Source of the DNA: Phanerodontia chrysosporium
Taxonomy: Eukaryota; Basidiomycota; Agaricomycetes; Polyporales; Phanerochaetaceae
Direction of reading: 5' to 3'
DNA length: 64,000 nt
Assembly: GCA_001910725.1 (NCBI GenBank)
Contig: MJGA01000018.1
Location: 310,001 to 374,000 of the forward strand
Position 1 is the first letter of the stretch; the number at the start of each line of letters is the position of its first letter. The notes below the pieces were generated by a model. The model searched no databases. It had not been told where the DNA came from and saw only the letters and a list, made by a program, of their open reading frames with translations. Shown in pieces: positions 1-10,551 of the stretch. The position numbers and the translations under genes are program-made.

Positions 1-6
1 ATTTAG

Positions 7-703
7 GCCCCCATTGCGCATTCTAATGCCGAATGGAGTTTAGCGGGTCTGGGTGCCGGTACGACCGAGGCTGTCGTCGTCGTCACTCCGATGGAGGTGG
101 TCAAGATTCGGCTGCAGGCACAGCAGCACTCGCTCGCAGACCCACTCGAGACACCCCGGTACCGAAATGCAGGCCATGCCGTGTACACCATTGTCCGCGA
201 GGAGGGCATTGCAACACTCTACCGCGGTGTTTCGCTCACGGCACTCCGGCAAGCCACAAACCAGGGCGCAAACTTCACTGCGTACCAGGAGCTCAAGAAG
301 CTCGCGCACAAGTATCAACCCGAGCTCGAAGAGCTGCCGAGCTACCAGCACATGGTTATTGGGCTCATCTCCGGCGCGATGGGGCCCTTCTCGAACGCGC
401 CGATCGACACAATTAAAACTCGTACGTAGCTGTTGCTCTACGCTTCTTTGACTTCTGGATGTTGACGCACGATCAGGTCTGCAGAAGGCACCCGCGGAGC
501 CAGGCAAGTCAGCCTTCCAGCGCATCCTCGCCATCGCCCAGGACATGTGGCGGCAAGAGGGTGTCAAGTCATTCTACAAGGGCATCACGCCCCGCGTGCT
601 TCGTGTCGCTCCCGGCCAGGCTATCGTCTTCGCCGTGTACGAGCGCGTGCGCAAGGTCATCGAAACTATCCAAGGCTCAGACGACGACTTGTATAGTGAA
701 TAA
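7..703 (+). CDS. mitochondrial succinate/fumarate carrier (SFC1/ACR1-like), 3' part
   Basis: SLC25 mitochondrial carrier, 5' end outside the window. Seen: an intron acceptor (TTTAG) ends at base 6, exons 7-421 and 477-703, GT-AG intron 422-476, stop at 701-703. Two carrier signature repeats are present: P-x-E-x-x-K (PMEVVKIRLQ, about base 88) and P-x-D-x-x-K spanning the intron (PIDTIKTRLQ). Downstream is YKGITPRVLRVAPGQA, and between the repeats LRQATNQGANFTAYQELKK. Known: these segments match the Sfc1/Acr1 group, which exchanges cytosolic succinate for matrix fumarate and feeds gluconeogenesis during growth on C2 compounds. Inferred: inner mitochondrial membrane, same role. The citrate carrier family is the nearest alternative. 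Only repeats 2 and 3 of the three-repeat fold are visible. Confidence 0.85.
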
Positions 704-929
704 TGGCTTGATGTGTTAGATTCTAGCGTAGCTTGTTCTGTATAACATTTATTTGGATTAATGGACATTCTCATGTATCCCTTGGATCGTCGGAAACAAC
801 TGTACACGTTCGCGTCAGGCATTGCTATGACTCGTCCTTGGTGGGTTGCAAGATGGAGTCATGTTATACAGCATATGCGACTATGATACAATGCCAACTG
901 AGCGTCATAATTAACCTCGATGTGGACCT

Positions 930-1383
930 TCATTGACTCGGAGCCTGCTCCTTTCCATCAGTGGTCTCAGCAGGATCTTCACCTTCTTGTGCTGCCAGCT
1001 TCGCTTTCTGGTCCGCAAGGCGTATTCTGAAGACAACATGTGAGAATAAGTGTATGCACACCTTTAACTACAATGTACGTACTGGTTGCGAGCGACCAGA
1101 ACCCGAAGAGTTCGTTCCCGCTCAAGCGGCGTCATGTTCGGCCAGTTCGCGATGCGGGATAGTGTCTATAGGTCTGTAGTTCAGCATGCATGACCACGCC
1201 AAGAGACTGAGCATCACTCACCCCATCGCTGTTCACAACCAAAGGACCCAAAGCGTCGAACTTCATCTGCGAGCCGACCTCAAGCTTGGTCGTGGGTTCC
1301 TCGCCTGCTGGCGGAGGAGGCAGCGCAAGCGGTGCATGAGTCTCTGGTTGCTGAGTAGCGTTTGCGGCCTCTGTTGTGCTCAT
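930..1383 (-). CDS. small conserved fungal protein, function unknown
   Basis: Three exons on the complement, 1222-1383, 1083-1165 and 930-1026, joined by GT-AG introns 1166-1221 and 1027-1082; 113 residues. Seen: a Pro-rich N-terminal third, then LEVGSQMKFDALGPLVVNSDG, then a conserved-looking core TLSRIANW..MTPLERERTLRVL across the first splice, and a charged Lys/Glu/Gln tail. The ATG at 1383 is followed by good fungal codon use and phase is kept over both introns. Known: short fungal proteins with a TLSRIxNWxxMTxxERExTLRxL block are common in Ascomycota and Basidiomycota, but I know of no assigned function. No signal peptide or membrane segment. It is divergent from the kinase gene at 1759. 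Confidence 0.8.
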
Positions 1384-1758
1384 TGTGCGATACAGGGGAC
1401 TATATGTCGATGTGACTGGAGATGGAGGTAATGAGGACAGTCTCGGGAGCCATGATATATCTTCAGTCCGCTTGGACTATGGCGATGAGTAGCGGCTTGT
1501 CGAGAGGTTTCGAGAGCGGAAGACGGAACAGGTAGGTGTTTCTCAGGATGACGTCGGTTCCCACGCCCGGAAATGCAAGGCGCTTAGATTATAGGTGAAC
1601 AGGAAACGGACATGGGGTCGGCCTTGTCTGGCTATTCAGCATGCCCTTGTTCTTTGCAACCACCGACCACATTCCCCCGACGTTGCAGAGGCTGAAACCG
1701 CCCTCCGTCGAGTAGAGCACGCATTAGACACGGCCATCACCCAGCAAAAACAGCCAAC
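1384..1758. promoter_or_regulatory. shared intergenic region of two divergent genes
   Basis: 375 bases between the start of the small fungal protein (complement) and the PKA catalytic subunit. It must hold both 5' untranslated regions and core promoters. I see no clear TATA box and no conserved ORF. Confidence 0.5.
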
Positions 1759-3274
<1,516 letters not shown>

Positions 3275-4310
3275 CCGATACCTCCACGTCCCCACATCGC
3301 ACCATCACCATCACCATCATCACATTTCTCCGAGCGACCCTCCATCAAGGACTCTTTCCCGTCTGCCTCGCTATCTATCCGGATTCTCTGTCAGTGTCAA
3401 GCGATCCCACCGTCTTGTCTCGTTTGCCTGTATATGTTGTCGCTGTCTATTGTATGCTGCCTGTTGTCGTCGCGCTTGTGTTATCTGTGTACTTATCTTT
3501 CGTTCTGGAAAAGGAATCGCATTGGACGGGACTTTGGTGTTCGTCTGTCTTCCGTGACGGAGGATAAGAGATGGTCGCGGCACCAGGCTGCGAGTAGTGG
3601 GTATGAGCTGACGTTCTGGTGCAGGAATGTCAGAACCGACATGGCGTTTGTCAGAGGAAAGGAACTTTTCCGCCGTGACAACTAGCAAGTGGCGCTGAAT
3701 TGCAATACCTACGTCTTGAGAATAGCATTCAAAGGTCTTAGGATGGGTGAGAGAAGGGGAATAGACGATATATCACAGTTCAAGCTGCGAACAAGGGTCT
3801 CCGAGGTCCTACTATCCGCGATCAGGGTCTGGCAGGAGCTGGGGTCCCACCTCGACGCTTACGCCGTCTTCAACGCCGACTCACCGTCTTTTCAACACAT
3901 TTGACGCAACGAGACACAACATCTTGCTGGTGGTCATGTTGGGTCTTGCTGATATTGGAAAATGTCGCAAAGCCGCTGGACCAACGGCACCACCTGCTGG
4001 GAGCTACTTCGCGCAGAACTGGCTCAGAGAGATATTGAAACCGCCAGCACGTCTATCACCTCACTGAGCATCTGCTGGTATGCCTGCCGTCACCTGACAG
4101 TGCTTCTCTTCGTTCTCGTAGCCGGTAGCGGCTCAAGCGAGGTATGGACTAGACTCGTCGAATTCTCGACCTCGAGGTACGTGTCGCGCGCACACACGGT
4201 AACAACTGAATACCACTCCGGCAGATCCTGTATTGTTGCGGCGGCACTCGTTGTCTCGACGCACATCATCCCAGACTGTGCGCTGGAGCAGGTGGTACGT
4301 ATTTGTTAAA
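3275..4310. other. intergenic region with no supported gene
   Basis: Holds the 3' untranslated region of the PKA gene (to about 3680) and then a stretch next to repeat copy A. At 3962-4283 there are several good-looking splice signals (GTATGC at 4079, GTACGT at about 4177, acceptor CGGCAG near 4224) and an ATG at 3962, but no splice combination I tried gives one long frame. It may be a decayed 5' part of the repeat gene next door. Confidence 0.4.
3300..3323 (+). repeat. CAY trinucleotide microsatellite
   Basis: Eight consecutive CAC/CAT triplets in the PKA 3' untranslated region, 26 bases after the stop codon. Outside the reading frame, so they encode nothing. Confidence 0.85.
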
Positions 4311-4348
4311 GCAGTCGCGATAGCTGACGGCGTACGCGTATCCGGACG

Positions 4349-4729
4349 CTGAGCAGGAAGGGCGCGAAGAAAGTCGACCGGGCCCTCGACAACCTCAACT
4401 TAAAACCGAAGTCTATCTCACAGCTCGGCGACAGACTTGAAGGGGCCGCAATTGCTGGGGGACTCGTCCGACGAGACATTCAGAGGTCGTGGTTCGTGGT
4501 CAACCTCCAGGCGTCTAATCTGAGGATGTCCAGATTTGGAAGGTGTTCTGGTTTGGGACGAGGAGGCCGATGCTTCGCGAGCTCTTCGATGTCCTCCGGC
4601 GCCGGGATCTCCACAGACGGAGGCAGCGAGGTATTGCAAGGTATCTGTGTTCTTGTTATTTTGACCCGAGACGACTTGCGAGCAGCCAAGAATCAGAAGA
4701 AAGCGGCACTCATGATGTCGCAAAGGTAA
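4349..4729 (+). pseudogene. repeat ORF1, copy A, no start codon
   Basis: Frame open from 4328 to the stop at 4727-4729. It carries the block KVDRALDNLNLK, then ISQLGDRLEG, then WFVVNLQASNL, ending in MMSQR. The same frame and the same stop occur in copy B (128 residues from an ATG) and copy D. Copy A has CTG where copy B has the ATG context, so it lacks an evident start unless an upstream exon supplies one. Function not recognised; no domain known to me matches. Confidence 0.4.
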
Positions 4730-4881
4730 CCTGAGGTCGAACGGACGGAAGATGCTGAAGAACTGCTCCCCTAACACACCATCACGATGGTCCGAGGAAC
4801 CCCTCTCTCGGTGTCCTCGCCGGCCGGATTCCTGTCAACAAGCGGATAACGTGACGCCTTGCCAGCCTCTCTCCAGAAACG

Positions 4882-4890
4882 CATAAATAG
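4882..4890 (+). promoter_or_regulatory. TATA-like box of repeat ORF2, copy A
   Basis: CATAAATAG lies 90-98 bases upstream of the ORF2 ATG at 4980, followed by a CT-rich leader. The same box and the same leader are present in copies B, C and D at the same spacing. Confidence 0.6.
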
Positions 4891-4979
4891 CCTGGTCCCC
4901 TCACCCTTCCAGCCCATCAACCTCTCCCCTCGACCGCCATCACCACCCTCGCTCCTCACCGCTTGCTTACTCTCTCATC

Positions 4980-5706
4980 ATGGAGCAAGGCCGTCGACGA
5001 CAACAAACTTCGCTACCACTACCACCACATACCACGAGGGCCGGGCACCGACAGCAGGAGCTGCATGTGGCTGGCAGGTACCGCTAGCCTTGTCGACGAC
5101 GCGGTCGGGAACCTCGGCACTGCCGAGTCGAGCCTGGCCGCTGTTGTCGACGGGGTTCCCATGCAGGCCTGTCGGTGGCACCGGACTAGCGACAATGCGC
5201 GACGCTCTCGGTGAGTCTCGCACACCATCTCTCAGCGCCGTCGACATAACCGAGCTCTCTCCTGTAGCAGCGACTCCGCGACGACGAACTCCGCCCGTCT
5301 GGCGTCGAGCAACGCAACATGACCATTACCCACCGCTCCGGAGAGCGACGAACTCGGACCGGGCATCGACAGCAGGAGCTGTGCGCGGCTGGCAGGTATC
5401 GCTAGCCCTTCCGACGACCCTTCTGGGAACCTCGGCTTTGCCGAGTCGATCCTAGTTGCAGTAGTCGGCGGGGTTCCCGCACAGGCCTGTCGGTGTCCAT
5501 CAGCTTGCATGGTCCAACAAGCCGGTACGTCTTCCCCTTCTTCCTTGTTACATTCGTCGCTGACGAACCTTTCAGGCGACGGCGCCGCATCAACTGGTGG
5601 TGAAGGGTTACAAGACCTGATAAAGGGCGGGATACGAGATGGGGTGAGGCGGGGTGAGGCGGACGTTGACTGCTGGTCTCACATGGACATTGCACCCATC
5701 TTCTGA
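4980..5706 (+). CDS. repeat ORF2, copy A: intact spliced gene of unknown function
   Basis: Five exons: 4980-5077, 5167-5210, 5268-5395, 5485-5524, 5576-5706, giving 146 residues, with phase closing exactly. Seen: start MEQGRRRQQ, the block AGHRQQELHVAGR, an Arg-rich middle (TPRRRTPPVWRR), a short cysteine patch WQACRCPSACMVQQ, then GDGAASTGGEG and a C-terminal DVDCWSHMDIAPIF. Introns 1 and 3 are both 89 bases and related to each other; intron 2 is 57, intron 4 is 51. The ATG, all eight splice sites and the frame are kept in copy B and, up to exon 5, in copy C. No family recognised. Because the nucleotide block around introns 1 and 3 is duplicated but read in different frames, part of the conservation may be at RNA or DNA level. 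Expression is not shown by sequence alone. Confidence 0.6.
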
Positions 5707-5981
5707 CGCGCATCATCTTGCGGGGCATTCTACCCTGGAGTATACTCCGATACTTGATCTGCAGTGCAATCATACCCTTTCTGCTTGTTATAATCAGGAC
5801 TGCTCTATCATGACGAGATAGTTGCGTTGGTGATTGTATCGAGCAAGTCGATACATTATACGTGGTGTTTCTAGACCAGCCAGCACAATATACACAGCGG
5901 CCCATCCCATCAAATGGTCTGGCTCTGTACTAACATCACTCACCGAGAGCGTCGTCGCCGCTGTCGCTTCCACAACATAAC

Positions 5982-6057
5982 CACATGTACGGTTGCCGAA
6001 CAGGCTCAGGTCAGGAGTGAAAAGCGCGTTGCGCATCGGCAAACCGGTGATGGCGCC
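5982..6057 (-). repeat. inverted repeat, left arm, with a shared peptide frame
   Basis: This arm and 6927-7003 are about 85 percent identical in opposite orientation, 870 bases apart. Read on the complement here, and on the plus strand in the other arm, both encode ITGLP..NALFTPDLSLFGNR without a stop. Probably remnants of one duplicated gene or element; no family recognised. Confidence 0.7.
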
Positions 6058-6926
6058 ATGGGTAGCTAGGCGCCCGTAATATCGAAGCGCCGGAACCTTG
6101 CCCAACACAATTCGGTCTACGGCAGGGTTAAATTGGCATGCACATGGCTACCAGGATGTTAGCTTGTGTGCCCAAGCTGTCCGCAATCGTTCAAAGCGAA
6201 AGGCGATGGGGCATCTGCACAAGCGCTGCGGCGCCTAGCAGAAGATAGCGCTGAGACCCCGGAACACTGACAGTCCGCAAGCTACATTTCGCGTCGAAAA
6301 TCGTTGCTAGAATAGACAGGATAGAAGCAGCCAACAGTATATGACGTTCAGGAGCTGAAGGATCCGGTGTCTTCACATGACCGTCAATCAGCATAGATTT
6401 ATACACTCTGCATAGGCATCCTTGTATATACATGTATCCTCGCAGTGAGATCCCGCAGGCAAAAAAATAAGTGCTGTCGGTCTCCTAAGGTGTCTCAACA
6501 AGTTTGGACTCTGTATAGATGCATCGGAGGGAGCAAAAGCAAGCAACACACTCTCAAGTTTAGACAACCTGAAGCTGCCGAGGAGTTGATGGTCCGAGGC
6601 ATTTCTACACGGGCCCTCAATTATCACTCTATGTCATGGTGCATATAAGTAATATGTCCTTGGAAAGTCTACGAAAGGAGCTGCCGTGTTGCATGGCAAA
6701 AGGCATCATCTACGCTGCGCAGTGCTCCGGGGTCCTGATCCCAGTTCGGCGCTTCTTGAGTCCCCGCCTTGTCACCTCATGGATTCTTCGTCATTTGAGT
6801 TCTGAGACTTCCAACCCTTCATACGTGCATGGTTTTTGCTGCAGACCATACCCAAGACGTCCCAGCAGGGCAAATTTCCTCAGATATCGCGTTTTGAGCG
6901 TTGAAGGCGGATTCCGTAGCCGCCCG

Positions 6927-7003
6927 TGATGGCATCACCGGTTTGCCGGCGTGGAATGCGCTTTTCACTCCTGACCTGAGCCTGTTCGGCAACCGTAACA
7001 TGT
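6927..7003 (+). repeat. inverted repeat, right arm, with a shared peptide frame
   Basis: Partner of 5982-6057. The mismatches are few and the peptide LFTPDLSLFGNR is unchanged, while a two-residue stretch just before NALF differs (MR versus AW). Confidence 0.7.
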
Positions 7004-7963
7004 GCATGGGTGATAGCATAGCATCTCGGACAGGGTCTGCATCCGGGGCTGACGGGGCAGTGTCACGGACGATCCTGAGTCCTCCGATGAACGATGCTTG
7101 ATCGGCCTTACTGTCTTGACGCACCTTCTCGGCGACCCTCACCAAAACAAATTTTCATGGATGAAAGTCCACTCACACCGCTTTCACACACTTCACGTTT
7201 GCGGACAGAAAATGCGAAGAAAATTACGACCGCGCCACACAATTTGTCGTGCCGGCTTAACTTGAGACTCGGAGAAGGTTCTGCTTAATTAACGGGCAAT
7301 GACGACCCGCTCTCCTTCTGTCTCACAGCTTGCACTTCGACTTCTGCAGATCAACGTGATCGCGCCCTCGCGTCGCCAGTCTCCGGCGCAGCCAGCTGCC
7401 CTCAAGCTCCGCGAGCGTACTTGGCTGTGCATAGTGCCCGCGGCGACGTGATCCCTTGAGGCTGGTCGCCGCGCTATAGCCCCCCTCTCGCACGCCGATC
7501 GCTATGCGCAGAGGGGTTGGCGGCGCACGCTTCCGGGGATGGCCTAGCGTCGGCCAGCCCACCCAACAAATTGCGCCATTAAACCAGCACCACGATCTCC
7601 CGCGCACGCGCCCGAGTTCTTCCTTGGCGCGATAATCTTGCTTTGAAATATGAAGTGGTGACGAGAGTGAAGCAGGGGGTTCGAACGCGGCATATCGCGC
7701 TCGGAGGGCGCGCTGCGCCCGCTGTGGTGAGACTGCACTGCAGGCCGCCGTCGGCGCGTCGCGCCCTGGTATCAGCCGCGCGCGCGCAGGGACCGCATGG
7801 GGCATGCCGGCAGCGCAGGCCCGCGCAGGCACAGCACCTGCCTGCGCCCGCAATCGCGCTGTCGCGGCCACGGCTGCAGTCGCCATGCATTATCTGCATA
7901 TGCATCAAGCGGCCGGCGATAGCCTGTCTGGTCTGGCGTGGGTGCCCGCGGCCGCGGAGACAC

Positions 7964-8043
7964 GGCGCGCGCGCGCGCGTGTGCTACTCGCGGACGGCGA
8001 GATAGGGCAAGGACAGGGTGCGTGCGTGTGTGTGCGTGCGCGG
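7964..8043. repeat. alternating purine-pyrimidine tracts (GC)n and (GT)n
   Basis: A (GC)n run near 7964-7980 and a GTGCGTGCGTGTGTGTGCG run near 8019-8037. Such sequence can adopt left-handed DNA under torsion; no function is shown. Confidence 0.7.
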
Positions 8044-8700
8044 CGAGATTGTGGGGGCAGGCCAACCTTGGCTGCGCACGAGGCTCGCAGGCCGCGGGCG
8101 CTGGATACGCCGCGCGACCCCCCGCCACGCGGGAAAAGCAATCTTCCCTCCGTTCCCCACCTAGCTAGTGCGGGGTAAACTTCAGATCAGGAACATGGTT
8201 CTAGAGGCAAAACATACCTTGTCGCCAAAGTCCATGTGTTCCTGCGGCGTGCGAGGTCGACGTCGCTGCGGCCAAAGTGTAGCAGTTCAGAAGTCACCGT
8301 GTGGTGGTCGGTGGAGACGAAGCTGCGGAGGAAGACACCACAAGCGAGCAGCCAGACACACCCAGACACCGGGTGCACTGATCTCGCGTGGCAAACGAAT
8401 GGAGGTTCATGTGGATGCATGGGTGGTATATATTCCATATCTATGTGCATACAGGGAGGTACAGCGAAACGCGGGTATTGTACAAACATGCGAGTGACAT
8501 ATGCGACGATGTGAGGGATGCGAGCAGACGACGAGATGCGAGCAAGCGAGCGACAAACTAGATGAGCACGAACACCGAAAAAGCGAAATCCCAAAGAATG
8601 CCCGAAAACGAGGGTGAGAACAGAGTCCGTGTGAGGAGAGCAGAGACGGAGAACTCTCGCGGTGCGGGAGCGAGTGCGGGGAAGCGATGTGGGGGTGAAT

Positions 8701-9467
8701 TTATCGCGATGCGGGGGTCAGGGCTGCGACGCTTTTCCGGCGGAGCTTGGAGGTGATATCCTTTGCTTTTGAGAGGAAGTTGACCTTCTCGTTGAGTAGC
8801 GGTGTTGACCGCCGTGGGCGGAGGGTACCACTGCAGACCGTCGTTGTGGTCGTCGTCTGGGCGGTAGGGAACGCGTCGTCGTCGTGCTCGACTGTGTTGG
8901 CTTCGACGGCGACGCCGATGATGACAGTGCTCGCGGAGGTGGGGCTCGCGAGCGGCATCAGATCCTTGGCGCGGGAGAGCCGACGGGAGATGGCCTTGGA
9001 GATGCTCTGCGCGGGGATGAAGTGCGTCTGGGCGACTTGGTGTGTGTCCTCGACCTCGTCAAGGGGCTCGGTAGTGGTCTCACTGGCGAACGAGTCGGTG
9101 CTGTCTGCATTGCCCGAGTCGAGCTGGTAGAAGTTGCGACGTGTGAGGATGATGGATGATGAGCGGGAGCCGCGAGTGGATGATGATGTGGTCGAGTCGG
9201 TCGATGCCGTGTCGAACTGGCTGCCGACGCGGGAGATGGAGATGCTGCCGCGACGGCGGTCGCGGACGGTCGACACGGGCGAGGGCTCTGACTTTTCCTC
9301 CAGCATGTCCCGCTCTTCTTCTTCCAGAGCGCGGCGTTCGCTCTCCTCCTCTAGGCGTTGGAAGAGCTGTGGCGGAATATTAGACGGAAGGTTGGGAACC
9401 CGAACTGAGGTCAACACACCTGTTCGAACATGTCCGTTCGCGCTACGTCCGAGTATGTGGTCGCCAT
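8701..9467 (-). CDS. uncharacterised Ser/Thr-rich protein with N-terminal acidic coiled coil
   Basis: Two exons on the complement: 9420-9467 and 8701-9366, intron 9367-9419 (GTGTGT...CACAG), 237 residues. Seen: MATTYSDVARTDMFEQ joined to LFQRLEEESERRALEEEERD, a heptad-like acidic helix, then long Ser/Thr/Arg-rich low-complexity sequence, and a basic C-terminus (SKLRRKSVAALTPASR). A longer unspliced frame runs upstream to 9738 but the short first exon has a good ATG context and a clean donor. No signal peptide, no membrane segment, no known domain. Function unknown. Confidence 0.65.
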
Positions 9468-10122
9468 TGCGATGGTGGGTAGAGACTAGTGCTGCGAGGG
9501 TGCTCGAGGTGTGCAAGGAGACTTTCGAGGACGACGGCAGGGTCGGTGAGAAGATGGAGGGAGGTGGACGAGCGTGGAGGGCCTCATATAAAGGACGGGC
9601 TTGTCTGGGTCGATATTCTGGAAATCCAAGTGAGAACGAGCACCAGAATTGGGCGCCTACCGAGAAAGACCCCGGGAGATGGCGGTTCTTTTCCTGAATA
9701 GGATACGCGGTTCCAGGCGCGCGGGTAAGCACACGCACTCGGCTTCCCCATTAGGCAGGCGCGCCTAGACCCCAGGTACGCCCGCGGCGGGCGCTGTCGT
9801 TGATTGGACTGTTGCGCCGACGACGACGAGCCAATCCTGCGCAAGCCTCGTCCGCGGGAGACCTTCGCATAAATTCAAGCCAGCGTACGAACATCTCTTA
9901 TTTTGACTTTCTGTCTCTGATTTTGACATTCTCCGCGAATCAGCACTCGACGGTGTCTTGCCCTCGTCCAGGCCGCGACCGACGACCGACGGGCGAGATC
10001 GCCTCCAAAAGCGTCGCTAGCCGTCGCTAGCTCTCGCTAACCCCGTCCCAAAAAAGCCCGCCGCCGCCCATTGGCCCTCGCTCGCCGCTGGCCAATCGTC
10101 GCGCGTCTGCACCCGAACCACC
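9468..10122. promoter_or_regulatory. intergenic region between divergent genes
   Basis: 655 bases upstream of both the complement gene starting at 9467 and the plus gene at 10123. CT-rich near 9890-10000 as in a fungal leader. No ORF or clear TATA box. Confidence 0.45.
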
Positions 10123-10551
10123 ATGACCGCACGCTTCCTGCCCGAGATCGTCTACACGATAGCGCTCACCTCGCTGAGCACGCACATGCTCTGGCTCCGC
10201 AAGGAGGCCGAGGACCAGCGCACGTACTGGGACACCCGTCTCAAGCTCCTCGAGGACACCGCCCACCGCCTCCGCGCCGGCCAGCGTGTCCCGCAGGACG
10301 ACTTTGACCTCATCCACAAGCTCGCCAAACTGCCCGGAACTGACCGCGCCGCCGCTCGTGGGATCGAGCCCACGGAGCACCTCGCTTGGAAAGAGGTTCT
10401 GCTCGGTCGCAAAGGCGGCCCCGGCAGCCAATCAGAGCAGCTCGACCTGAAGGACTGGGAGGAAGGTCGGTCGAACGCGCTGGCTCATTCTGCGCACACG
10501 ACTAACAAACGAGCTCACTTTCTAGTGAAGAAGGAAGCAGAACGGTCGTAG
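10123..10551 (+). CDS. small uncharacterised protein with N-terminal hydrophobic helix
   Basis: Exons 10123-10465 and 10526-10551, 122 residues. Seen: MTARFLPEIVYTIALTSLSTHMLW, a possible membrane anchor or mitochondrial segment, followed by a Lys/Glu/Arg helix (RKEAEDQRTYWDTRLKLLEDTAHRL) likely to form a coiled coil, then a loop and the C-terminus DWEEVKKEAERS across the splice. Intron 10466-10525 is exactly 60 bases with no in-frame stop, so retaining it adds 20 residues without breaking the frame. Function unknown. Third-position GC is high, as in neighbouring genes. Confidence 0.7.
   Translation: MTARFLPEIVYTIALTSLSTHMLWLRKEAEDQRTYWDTRLKLLEDTAHRLRAGQRVPQDDFDLIHKLAKLPGTDRAAARGIEPTEHLAWKEVLLGRKGGPGSQSEQLDLKDWEEGRSNALAHSAHTTNKRAHFLVKKEAERS

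Larger units (their letters stand above)
4311..5844 (+). repeat. dispersed gene-bearing repeat, copy A
   Basis: One of four related copies in the window (B 17738-19361 inverted, C 28504-30210 direct, D 51459-52489 inverted). Aligned by eye, copies A and C share long near-identical blocks from the TCGCGATAGCTG block near 4313 to the GTATCGNGC block near 5838. Copy A diverges from B and C in its first 60 bases, so the left edge is approximate. It contains an ORF1 remnant (4349-4729), a TATA-like box (4882) and a complete spliced ORF2 (4980-5706). No long terminal repeats, no terminal inverted repeats and no transposase were found, so the mobility mechanism is unknown. Confidence 0.85.
5845..8700. 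other. long gene-poor region between repeat copy A and the 8701 gene
   Basis: About 2.9 kb without a supported gene. It holds an inverted repeat pair (5982-6057 and 6927-7003), a GC-rich stretch (7320-8180) with alternating purine-pyrimidine runs near 7964-8043, and the 3' flank of the complement-strand gene ending at 8701. The ORFs seen in the GC-rich part lack ATG-initiated conserved blocks and overlap each other on both strands. Confidence 0.5.

Noticed and set aside
4311..5844. Repeat copies as LTR retrotransposon, MITE or Helitron
   Set aside because: No paired LTRs or primer-binding site, no terminal inverted repeats, no CTRR end or replicase found. The mechanism is left open.
7670..7700. 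tRNA-like B box GGTTCGAACGC near 7679
   Set aside because: No A box and no cloverleaf could be built upstream, so this is chance.
9468..9738. Upstream extension of the 8701 gene to 9738
   Set aside because: The extension is translated through a region with a good intron (9367-9419) and an ATG at 9467; the added residues show no sign of being coding.
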